From the NCBI GenBank assembly GCA_013331415.1, contig DUGL01000111.1:1-5364 (forward strand): a stretch of 5,364 bases of DNA. The letters run 5' to 3'. The notes under the pieces are model-generated. The model was given only the letters and a program-made list of their open reading frames with translations, did not search any database and had not been told where the DNA came from. Below, piece after piece: positions 1 through 5,322 of the stretch. Origin of the DNA: Methanoregulaceae archaeon (GTDB lineage: Archaea; Halobacteriota; Methanomicrobia; Methanomicrobiales; Methanospirillaceae). The translations under genes were made by a program, and so were the position numbers. Each line of letters starts with the position of its first letter. Within the stretch, counting starts at the first letter, position 1.

Positions 1-705
1 CAGTTCATTCCCGACCTCTCCGCTATCCCGGATCGCGTGGTGAAGGCTGCGCGACTGATGTTCCTGAACTACCCGAATAATCCCACTTCTGCGGTGACGC
101 TCCCCGGATTTTTTGAGGAAGCGGTTGATTTCGCCCGGGACCATGACCTCATCATCGTCCATGACAACGCATATTCCGAGATTGCATTCGACGGGTACAA
201 GGCACCATCATTCCTTGAATGCGATGGTGCGATGGAGGTCGCCATCGAGATGCACTCGCTCTCGAAGACCTATAACATGACCGGCTGGCGTATCGGGATG
301 GCCTGCGGGAACCGGGACATCATCGCCGGGCTCTCGCGGGTGAAGACCAACGTGGATTCCGGTGTCTTTGATGCGGTGCAGAAGGCAGCGGTCACTGCAC
401 TCTCCGGGCCGCAGGACGCTGTCCATGCTGCGTGCCGGATCTACCAGGAACGGCGTGATGTACTGGTGAGGGGACTCTGTGATCTCGGCTTTGCAGTTGA
501 TGCGCCGAAAGCCACGTTCTACGTCTGGATGGCGGTTGATGACTGCATGGCCTTTGCAACCCGGCTCCTTGACGAGGCGGGGATTGTGGTCACCCCGGGC
601 ATAGGGTTTGGCTCCGGTGGCGACGGATATGTCCGGTTTGCCCTGACGCGCTCAGCCGGCCGGATACGCGAAGCAGTCGAACGGATAGGGGGCCTTGACC
701 TGTGA
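1..705 (+). CDS. dapL: LL-diaminopimelate aminotransferase, class I/II PLP aminotransferase (partial, N-terminus outside window)
   Basis: The reading frame is open from base 1, so the start lies left of the window; 234 residues are visible and about 150 are probably missing. The enzyme transfers an amino group from glutamate to tetrahydrodipicolinate, making LL-diaminopimelate in one step of lysine synthesis, in the cytoplasm. Visible fold type I aminotransferase signatures are NYPNNPT (residues 23-29 of the visible part), D55 and Y58 in HDNAYSEI (cofactor ring contacts), the PLP-binding K89 inside SLSKTYNMTGWRIG (86-99), and R212 in VRFALT, the expected substrate-carboxylate arginine. The SLSKTYNMTGWRIG plus KTNVDSGVF pattern resembles the methanogen DapL group as I remember it. 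The end overlaps lysA by four bases (GTGA), implying one operon and coupled translation, and lysA directly downstream strongly supports DapL over another aminotransferase. Substrate specificity is still inferred from family resemblance and context. Confidence 0.9.
   Translation, partial: QFIPDLSAIPDRVVKAARLMFLNYPNNPTSAVTLPGFFEEAVDFARDHDLIIVHDNAYSEIAFDGYKAPSFLECDGAMEVAIEMHSLSKTYNMTGWRIGMACGNRDIIAGLSRVKTNVDSGVFDAVQKAAVTALSGPQDAVHAACRIYQERRDVLVRGLCDLGFAVDAPKATFYVWMAVDDCMAFATRLLDEAGIVVTPGIGFGSGGDGYVRFALTRSAGRIREAVERIGGLDL
686..692 (+). promoter_or_regulatory. ribosome binding site for lysA
   Basis: A purine-rich TAGGGGG run lies about 9 bases before the GTG at 702, inside the last codons of the aminotransferase gene. 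It supports the GTG start, which also gives the classic GTGA stop/start overlap. It is G-rich and not a perfect GGAGG, so the match is moderate. Confidence 0.6.
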
Positions 706-2012
706 TCCTCCCCGCACACCTGCTCATCCGGAACGGACATCTCTGTATACGGGATCACGATACCGTCCTGCTGGCAGAAGAGTACGGGACACCGCTCTTT
801 GTGACCGATGAGGACCGGATTGCCGCGAACTACCGGGACTACCACGAGGCGCTCACCTCCCGCTACCCGGATGTGCAGATCCTGTACGCTGCCAAGGCAA
901 ACGGGAACCTTGCCGTCCTGCGGGCACTCGCGTCGCTGGGGGCAGGTGCAGATGTCTTTTCTGCCGGTGAACTCCACCTCGCCCTGGCCGCCGGCATGCA
1001 GCCCGGCTGCCTGCTGTTCAACGGGAGCTCCAAGAGCAGGGCCGACCTCGCCCTGGCCGTGGAGAAGGGCGTCGTGGTATCGGTCGATTCCTTCGATGAA
1101 CTCCACCAGCTCAATGAGATAGCGGGGATGGCAGGAGCGCAGGCAGCGATCGCGTTTCGCGTCAACCCTGCTCTCCAGGTACCGACCCATCCGAAGATCG
1201 CTACCGGCCTTGAGACGACAAAGTTCGGGATTGCACATGCCCTGATCCCGGCAGCATACCGCGAGGCACTCGCGTGTGACAATATCGAGCCGGTCGGCAT
1301 CCACTGCCATATCGGCTCCCAGATCCTCGCAGTCGAGCCGTTTGTACAGGCCTGCGGGGTGATGATGCGGATCGCAGCAGAGATCACCGATATGGGGGTG
1401 CAGCTCCGGTTCATCGACCTCGGTGGCGGGCTCGGTATACCGTACCGCATGTCGGAGGAGCGGGCTCCCACTCCGGAAGAGTACGCCGCTGCAGTGATGC
1501 CGGTCTTCCTGGAGGGGATCGCTGCTGCCGGAATACGACCATCGCTCTGGATCGAGCCGGGCCGGTCGCTTGTTGCCGACTCCACCGTCCTGCTCACGCG
1601 GGTCAACTCGGTGAAGGAAGCATACCGGACGTTCATCAATGTCGATGCCGGGTTCAACCTGCTCATACGCCCGGCCATGTATGACGCATACCACGAGGTG
1701 GTGGCAGCAGACCGGGCAGACCAGGATCACACGGTCCGTTCTACCATCGCCGGACCGATCTGCGAGACGGGTGATATCCTCGCCACCGACCGTCTCCTGC
1801 CCGCACTTCGTGCCGGCAACCTTCTCGCCCTCCTGGATTGCGGCGCTTACGGGTTTGCTATGTCCTCCCAGTACAACAGCCGTCCACGGTGTCCCGAGGT
1901 GATGCTGAAGGGGAGCTCCGCGGCACTGATGCGACGGGGAGAGACCATCGATGACCTGACGTCTGCCATGCAGCCGCTCCCCTGGCAGGAGCAGGATACA
2001 CCACCGGGGTGA
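702..2012 (+). CDS. lysA: diaminopimelate decarboxylase
   Basis: This 436-residue enzyme is near the normal length for LysA, which decarboxylates meso-diaminopimelate to L-lysine using PLP, the last step of the pathway. It has the fold type III layout: an alanine-racemase-like barrel (about residues 35-290), then a C-terminal beta domain. Key sites are intact: YAAKAN with PLP lysine K65, the HCHIGSQ block with H201 and H203 (201-207), the DLGGGLG phosphate-binding glycine loop (239-245), EPGRSLV (285-291), GPICETGD with C354 and E355 (the part normally donated to the partner active site of a dimer), and GAYGFAMSSQYN with Y383. The GPxCE motif argues for a diaminopimelate enzyme and not an arginine or ornithine decarboxylase. 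The start is GTG in a GTGA overlap with the upstream aminotransferase. An RPA gene follows after 9 bases, so the three genes are probably co-transcribed. No truncation or lost residue is visible; identification is very secure. Confidence 0.97.
   Translation: MILPAHLLIRNGHLCIRDHDTVLLAEEYGTPLFVTDEDRIAANYRDYHEALTSRYPDVQILYAAKANGNLAVLRALASLGAGADVFSAGELHLALAAGMQPGCLLFNGSSKSRADLALAVEKGVVVSVDSFDELHQLNEIAGMAGAQAAIAFRVNPALQVPTHPKIATGLETTKFGIAHALIPAAYREALACDNIEPVGIHCHIGSQILAVEPFVQACGVMMRIAAEITDMGVQLRFIDLGGGLGIPYRMSEERAPTPEEYAAAVMPVFLEGIAAAGIRPSLWIEPGRSLVADSTVLLTRVNSVKEAYRTFINVDAGFNLLIRPAMYDAYHEVVAADRADQDHTVRSTIAGPICETGDILATDRLLPALRAGNLLALLDCGAYGFAMSSQYNSRPRCPEVMLKGSSAALMRRGETIDDLTSAMQPLPWQEQDTPPG
2005..2012 (+). 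promoter_or_regulatory. ribosome binding site for the RPA gene, overlapping the lysA stop codon
   Basis: CGGGGTGA includes the lysA TGA stop and ends 9 bases before the GTG at 2022. GGTGA matches part of the archaeal anti-Shine-Dalgarno complement GGAGGTGAT. It supports the GTG start and suggests that ribosomes finishing lysA help initiate the next gene. Confidence 0.7.
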
Positions 2013-2021
2013 CGTGCCGCT

Positions 2022-3308
2022 GTGCAGTTCCACTACGCCCTGGTCGATGACCTGATCAGCAGGGAGGAGTTTGAACGCCGCGTTGAGGCTAAAATGGAGG
2101 AGTGCGGCGACCTCATTGACGATGTCACCGCAGCGATGCTCATCGTTGGTGAACTCGGGCGGCAGCATGTGAAGATAAGCGGGCTTTCGGGTCCTTCCAC
2201 GCTCTTCTCCTTTTTTGGGAAGGTCATATCGATAGCACCACCCCGGGAGTTTACCCGGAAAGACGGTGAGAAGGGCTGGGTAGCCCACCTCATCCTGGGT
2301 GACGAGACCGGGCAGGTCAGGGCGGTACTCTGGGACGAGAAGGCAGCAGCAGCGGCAGAGATCGAGACGGGCGATGTGCTCGAGGTGATTGGGAAGCATG
2401 CCGGAAAACAGGTGCCCGATATCGTGGTCCTCGCCCTGCGAAAGGCTCCCTGTGAGATAGATTGCGGGGCATCAGTCCACCCCCGGTTCACTCCTCCTGA
2501 ACGAAAGGATCTTTCCCTGCGGGTCCTGTACCTCGCGGAGCCCCGGACAATTACGCGCCGGGACGGCTCCCCTGCCGAACTGGTAGAAGGAGGGGTAACC
2601 GATGGCGCCCGGGTGACCCGGATGGTGTCCTGGCAGCCTGCCCTCTTTGATGCGATCCTGCCGGGGATGACCATCCGTGCCAGGGGTGCTCTCGTCAAAG
2701 CGCGGAATACAGGCGTTGAATACGTTATCGATGAAAAAAGCGAGGTGCTCGCAGAGGACCATGAGATCCCGTTCCGGTTCAGCGGGCTCGATGAGGTATG
2801 CGCTGACGGCAGCTGGTCGGTCGAGGGTGAAATCACCCAGATCCAGCCGGTCAGGGCATTCACTTCGCGGGACGGCAGGGAGGGCCATGTACGGAATCTC
2901 GTCATCTCGGATGACACTGCCCGGGCCCGGGTCGTTCTCTGGGGTGACCGGGCGCTCCTCCCCCTGGTCCGGGGTGACCGGGTCTCCCTGTACAATGCGC
3001 AGCTGAAGACAGGGAGGACCGGAGATCCCGAGCTGCATATCGGGGCCGGGGGGTTCATCGCTGCACACCCTGCGGGGAGACCTGAAGCGATCGTGATGGA
3101 GGGGACCGTGATCGTGACACGGGAGGGGACATTCCTTGATAACGGGGCTGATCGGTTCCTTATCAGCGGTGATCTCCCGCACGGGCAGGAGATCAGGGTA
3201 GAGGGGATGCGGTCCGGAGAACGCATCACTCCTGCATCGGTCGAGATACTACGGAAAGACACGGGAAAGCTCTGTTCCCTGCTCGCGGAGCTTGCCGGCA
3301 CCCGGTGA
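2022..3308 (+). CDS. rpa: replication factor A / RPA-type single-stranded DNA-binding protein with multiple OB folds
   Basis: The 428-residue protein should coat and protect single-stranded DNA in replication, repair and recombination. Residues 10-50 form the helical N-terminal module seen in archaeal RPAs (LISREEFERRVEAKMEECG, then a DDVTAAMLIVGELG block). OB folds follow at about 62-140, 166-243, 264-347 and a shorter, less certain one at 355-411. OB1 and OB3 are clear repeats of each other: both have G-x-I/V, a charged DG(x)2G turn and a V-x-L-W-[DG] strand (VLWDEKA at 102-108, VLWGDRA at 305-311). OB2 and OB4 are more diverged. No CxxC pairs are present, so it lacks the C-terminal zinc finger of some archaeal RPAs and resembles the zinc-free four-OB type, such as Methanosarcina RPA1 as I recall it. 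The GTG start has a GGTGA site 9 bases upstream. It sits behind lysA and 85 bases before radA, whose product exchanges strands on RPA-coated DNA. Confidence 0.9.
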   Translation: MQFHYALVDDLISREEFERRVEAKMEECGDLIDDVTAAMLIVGELGRQHVKISGLSGPSTLFSFFGKVISIAPPREFTRKDGEKGWVAHLILGDETGQVRAVLWDEKAAAAAEIETGDVLEVIGKHAGKQVPDIVVLALRKAPCEIDCGASVHPRFTPPERKDLSLRVLYLAEPRTITRRDGSPAELVEGGVTDGARVTRMVSWQPALFDAILPGMTIRARGALVKARNTGVEYVIDEKSEVLAEDHEIPFRFSGLDEVCADGSWSVEGEITQIQPVRAFTSRDGREGHVRNLVISDDTARARVVLWGDRALLPLVRGDRVSLYNAQLKTGRTGDPELHIGAGGFIAAHPAGRPEAIVMEGTVIVTREGTFLDNGADRFLISGDLPHGQEIRVEGMRSGERITPASVEILRKDTGKLCSLLAELAGTR

Positions 3309-3326
3309 TACACCAATACTTTCACG

Positions 3327-3352
3327 CTGCATGGCCGCGTAGATATATGCAG
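3327..3352 (+). repeat. inverted repeat CTGCAT-N14-ATGCAG before radA
   Basis: CTGCAT at 3327-3332 is the exact reverse complement of ATGCAG at 3347-3352, with 14 bases between; one G-U pair could extend the stem inward. In DNA it could be a repressor site lying over the candidate TATA box. In RNA it would be a 6-bp hairpin whose right arm touches the AGGAGG ribosome binding site of the short upstream ORF. A repeat of this size can occur by chance, so function is unproved. Confidence 0.3.
3343..3349 (+). promoter_or_regulatory. candidate TATA box for radA
   Basis: ATATATG lies in the 85-base gap between rpa and radA, the only longer gap on the + strand of the window. Archaeal TATA boxes are centred about 26 bases before the transcript start, which predicts a start near 3370-3373 and a short leader of about 22 bases that still contains the AGAGGTGA site. 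The match to the TTTAWATA consensus is only partial and no convincing BRE is seen, so radA could also be transcribed by read-through from rpa. Confidence 0.4.
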
Positions 3353-3356
3353 GAGG
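3351..3356 (+). promoter_or_regulatory. strong ribosome binding site AGGAGG for the upstream ORF before radA
   Basis: A full AGGAGG occurs 5 bases before the ATG at 3362, a better match and spacing than for most genes in this window. It is not spaced for radA itself (37 bases away). Either it serves the 11-codon ORF at 3362-3397 or it is coincidental. Confidence 0.4.
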
Positions 3357-3361
3357 ATCGC

Positions 3362-3397
3362 ATGCTCTCCCTGACAGAGGTGAACTCAACGTTATGA
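3362..3397 (+). CDS. possible 11-codon leader peptide (upstream ORF) overlapping the radA start
   Basis: ATG at 3362 opens a short frame encoding MLSLTEVNSTL and ending with TGA at 3395-3397. Its stop overlaps the radA ATG as ATGA, the usual signature of translational coupling, and it has an AGGAGG site 5 bases upstream. The radA ribosome binding site lies inside it. If transcribed and translated, it could carry ribosomes to radA or expose or block its start. Against this, the candidate TATA box at 3343-3349 would start transcription inside or after this ORF, so it would exist only on longer transcripts reading through from rpa or from an earlier promoter. No family is recognisable at this length. 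Treat as a hypothesis. Confidence 0.3.
   Translation: MLSLTEVNSTL
3376..3383 (+). promoter_or_regulatory. ribosome binding site for radA
   Basis: AGAGGTGA matches the archaeal GGAGGTGA consensus at seven of eight bases and ends 10 bases before the ATG at 3394. It decides that ATG as the start; the next ATG, at 3401, is out of frame. Confidence 0.85.
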
Positions 3398-4365
3398 CAC
3401 ATGGACCCCTGGAACTCGAAGATCTCCCCGGCGTCGGCCCCACCACGGCAGAAAAGCTCCGTGAGGCCGGGTTTATCACCGTGGAGAGTATCGCGACAGC
3501 ATCCCCGACAGACCTTGCAGAGACTGCCGAGATTGGCGAATCCACGGCCAAGAAAATGATAAAAGCCGCACGGGAGATGGCTGACATCGGCGGCTTCCGG
3601 ACGGGGAAGGATGTCTTTGAGCAGCGCAAAGAGGTGCGGAAATTGAAGACCCGCGTGCCGGAACTCGATGACCTCCTCGGCGGCGGTTTTGAGAGCCAGG
3701 CCATCACGGAGATGTATGGAGAGTTCGGATCAGGCAAAAGCCAGATCGTCCACCAGATGGCAGTCAACGTCCAGCTCCCTGAGGAGGAGGGAGGGCTTTC
3801 CGGGAGTGCCATCTACATCGATACCGAGAACACATTCAGGCCGGAACGTATCGAGCAGATGGTCATCGGGCTCGGCATCGATGCTGACCCGGCCCAGTTC
3901 CTGGAAAACATCCACGTGGCCCGGGCTCATACCTCTGACCACCAGGTACTGATGCTGGATACAGCACGGGAGCGGGCCGCCGAGCTCCGCGATACCGACA
4001 AGCCGGCCAAGCTCTTCATCATCGACTCCCTCACCTCCCACTTCCGGGCCGAGTACGCCGGCCGCGGTACGCTCGCCACACGACAGCAGAAACTGAACCG
4101 CCACCTCCACGACCTCTTCAAGCTGGTTGACGATAACAATGCAGTCGGGCTCGTCACCAACCAGGTGCTCTCGAACCCTGCCGTCTTCTTCGGCGACCCG
4201 ACCAAGCCGATTGGAGGAAACATCGTCGGGCATACCGCAACGTTCCGTATCTATCTCCGGAAGAGCAAGGGCGGAAAGCGTATCGCACGGCTGGTAGACA
4301 GCCCGAACCTGCCGGAAGGGGAAGCCCCCTTCATGGTGGAGGAGGCCGGACTGAAGCAGTGTTGA
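3394..4365 (+). CDS. radA: DNA repair and recombination protein RadA
   Basis: RadA is the archaeal RecA/Rad51 recombinase: it forms ATP-bound filaments on single-stranded DNA and drives homologous pairing and strand exchange. The 323 residues match the usual euryarchaeal length of roughly 320-350. The N-terminal helix-hairpin-helix domain (about 7-60) includes LPGVGPTTAEKL. The linker holds GGFRTG (66-71), the euryarchaeal FxTG form of the segment that docks onto the next subunit. The ATPase core has Walker A GEFGSGKSQ (109-117, K115, S116), Walker B LFIID (207-211), and a DNA-binding loop 2 region from TNQV (255-258) through GGNIVGH (274-280). I see no inserted intein, which some archaeal radA genes carry, and every catalytic motif is intact. 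It follows an RPA gene, and the phosphatase gene starts inside its last codons, so radA and the phosphatase should be co-translated. Identification is essentially certain; RadB is excluded by the HhH domain and length. Confidence 0.98.
   Translation: MTHGPLELEDLPGVGPTTAEKLREAGFITVESIATASPTDLAETAEIGESTAKKMIKAAREMADIGGFRTGKDVFEQRKEVRKLKTRVPELDDLLGGGFESQAITEMYGEFGSGKSQIVHQMAVNVQLPEEEGGLSGSAIYIDTENTFRPERIEQMVIGLGIDADPAQFLENIHVARAHTSDHQVLMLDTARERAAELRDTDKPAKLFIIDSLTSHFRAEYAGRGTLATRQQKLNRHLHDLFKLVDDNNAVGLVTNQVLSNPAVFFGDPTKPIGGNIVGHTATFRIYLRKSKGGKRIARLVDSPNLPEGEAPFMVEEAGLKQC
4338..4345 (+). promoter_or_regulatory. ribosome binding site for the phosphatase gene, inside radA
   Basis: GGAGGAGG lies in the last codons of radA, 13 bases before the GTG at 4359 and 16 before the TTG at 4362. 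The spacing is somewhat long, which fits GTG better than TTG and suggests that coupling to radA translation assists initiation. Confidence 0.7.
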
Positions 4366-5057
4366 AAGGGCTTGTTACTGATATCGATGGCACCCTCACC
4401 GACCAGCACCGGAGGATCCATACGGGTGCGGTCGAATCCATCCGCGAGCTCGCTGACCATGGGGTGATCGTGGTGCTGGCGAGCGGCAACACCTCCTGCT
4501 TCATGGATGCTATCGGCAAGATGATAGGTACCCAGGGGGCGTTCATCGCTGAGAACGGGGGGGTATACCGGGCAGGGTATACCGAGCCCCTCCGCATCAT
4601 CGGCAACCAGACGGTCGTCAGGAACGCCCTTGATGCCGTGACGGAATACTACCGGGAACGGGGGATCTCACTCGATCTCTACAGCCCGGCATACCGGTTC
4701 GCTGACCTGGCATTTGCACGGACGGTACCGCCCGAAGAAGTGCGGGAAATTGTGCAGGGGTTCGGGGTTGACGTGATTGACACCGGTTTTGCCATCCATA
4801 TCCAGGAGAAGGGTGTGAGCAAAGGACTGGCCTTTTTAAGCCTCGTATCCGAACTCGGCTGTGATCCTGCTGATTTCCTGGCTGCCGGGGACGCAGAGAA
4901 CGATATTGAACTCCTGAAATATGCCGGGATTGGGGTTGCCGTCCGGAATGCCCACCCCGCTGCAGCTGCCGCAGCGACTTTTGTATCAGAAAAAAAGTAT
5001 GGTGATGGCTTTGTCGAAGCCCTTCAGCGGTATATGCCCTATTTTCGTGACAGGTAA
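4359..5057 (+). CDS. HAD-superfamily phosphatase, archaeal phosphoglycolate phosphatase type
   Basis: The 232-residue protein is the usual size for the archaeal phosphoglycolate phosphatase family, which hydrolyses 2-phosphoglycolate to glycolate with magnesium. HAD motifs are complete: DIDGT with nucleophile D8 and acid/base D10, motif II S42 in ASGNT, motif III K155 in KGVSKG, and motif IV GDAEND (177-182). The region between motifs II and III (about 80-150) is the inserted C2-type cap, which sets substrate choice. Homologues of the same Cof/HAD-IIB fold include sugar-phosphate and sucrose-phosphate phosphatases, so the substrate is less certain than the fold. Start is GTG at 4359, giving the N-terminal strand expected just before the DxD motif; TTG at 4362 is an alternative. 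It overlaps the end of radA by 7 bases, so the two are very likely one transcript. Its 3' end overlaps the opposing PRC-barrel gene by 19 bases. Confidence 0.85.
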   Translation: MLKGLVTDIDGTLTDQHRRIHTGAVESIRELADHGVIVVLASGNTSCFMDAIGKMIGTQGAFIAENGGVYRAGYTEPLRIIGNQTVVRNALDAVTEYYRERGISLDLYSPAYRFADLAFARTVPPEEVREIVQGFGVDVIDTGFAIHIQEKGVSKGLAFLSLVSELGCDPADFLAAGDAENDIELLKYAGIGVAVRNAHPAAAAAATFVSEKKYGDGFVEALQRYMPYFRDR

Positions 5058-5290
5058 CGATCAACGATAATGTAGTCCTTGATATCCTTGACCGCCTCAA
5101 AGGGGACGAACAGGTGGTCCCCTTCCACCCGGTATCCCGAGGAATCGAAGGATGGATCAGGGTAGACGATCATATCGATGATCTGACCGGTTTCAAAGTC
5201 CACCACGAGGTTTTTGAGGGTGCCAATCACCTTTCCCTCATTGGTCACGATCTTCTTTTTGGACAGTCGCCGGGCTAATATTCTGGCCAT
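5039..5290 (-). CDS. small PRC-barrel domain protein
   Basis: The 83-residue protein is almost entirely one PRC-barrel: the strand pattern KKIVTNEGKVIGTLKNLVVD (12-31), then TGQIIDMIVYPD (34-45), a short loop, and LFVPFEAVKDIKDYIIVD (60-77). The GxxIGxLxNxxxDxxTGxIxDxxVxP style is typical of the small PRC proteins of haloarchaea and methanogens. These are often mislabelled as photosystem reaction-centre subunit H; some haloarchaeal members (CdpB1, CdpB2) bind SepF and act in cell division. It has no signal peptide, membrane segment or catalytic site and is basic at the N-terminus, so it is probably a cytoplasmic binding or adaptor protein. The ATG at 5288-5290 has no Shine-Dalgarno sequence, but an excellent TATA box is placed to start transcription at or next to the ATG, suggesting a leaderless mRNA. 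It is transcribed toward the radA-phosphatase pair. Family assignment is good; a division role is inference. Confidence 0.85.
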   Translation of the reverse strand: MARILARRLSKKKIVTNEGKVIGTLKNLVVDFETGQIIDMIVYPDPSFDSSGYRVEGDHLFVPFEAVKDIKDYIIVDRYLSRK

Positions 5291-5306
5291 AAGAGAACTG
5301 TTGAGC

Positions 5307-5322
5307 TTTAAATATTTAAATA
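5307..5322. repeat. tandem TTTAAATA repeat containing a 14-bp palindrome
   Basis: On the + strand TTTAAATA occurs twice head to tail (5307-5314 and 5315-5322); bases 5307-5320 are a perfect palindrome, TTTAAATATTTAAA. This gives a TATA-like element on both strands. The - strand copy serves the PRC-barrel gene. A + strand transcript would begin near 5335-5345 and could serve a gene beyond the right edge, which I cannot see. The rest of 5291-5364 shows no gene. Confidence 0.6.
5313..5320 (-). promoter_or_regulatory. TATA box of the PRC-barrel gene (probable leaderless transcript)
   Basis: Read on the - strand, 5320 to 5313 is TTTAAATA, a perfect archaeal TATA consensus. Its centre is about 26 bases before the ATG at 5290, so the predicted transcript start falls at or beside the start codon. 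The lack of any GGAGG-like site just upstream of the ATG agrees with leaderless translation. Confidence 0.8.

Noticed and set aside
519..2399. 626-codon open frame on the - strand opposite lysA and its flanks
   Set aside because: It runs antisense to three well-supported genes with intact motifs, has a composition rich in C, H, R and P with no recognisable domain, and is explained by GC-rich codon choice leaving few stops on the opposite strand.
2920..2931. Perfect palindrome CCCGGGCCCGGG
   Set aside because: It lies inside rpa and encodes alternating Ala-Arg codons (GCC CGG); expected by chance in GC-rich coding sequence.
2941..2982. Direct repeat GGGGTGACCGGG, 30 bases apart
   Set aside because: Both copies are in frame and encode the same GDR tripeptide of the RPA OB3 region; codon preference is enough to explain it.
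3137..3165. Inverted repeat TGATAA / TTATCA near the end of rpa as a possible terminator or attenuator
   Set aside because: It is well inside the coding region, has a 17-base loop, an AT-rich weak stem and no following T-tract.
3304..3314. GGTG-ATA-CACC mini-hairpin over the rpa stop codon
   Set aside because: The stem is only 4 bp with no T-run after it, too weak to call a terminator.
2033..3325. 430-codon open frame on the - strand almost exactly opposite rpa
   Set aside because: It is Ser/Arg/Thr/Pro-rich with no domain signature, while the + strand frame has clear OB-fold repeats. It is a shadow of biased codon use.
4618..5100. 160-codon - strand open frame opposite the phosphatase
   Set aside because: It overlaps the phosphatase, which has all HAD motifs, and the start of the supported PRC-barrel 3' end, and shows no domain of its own.
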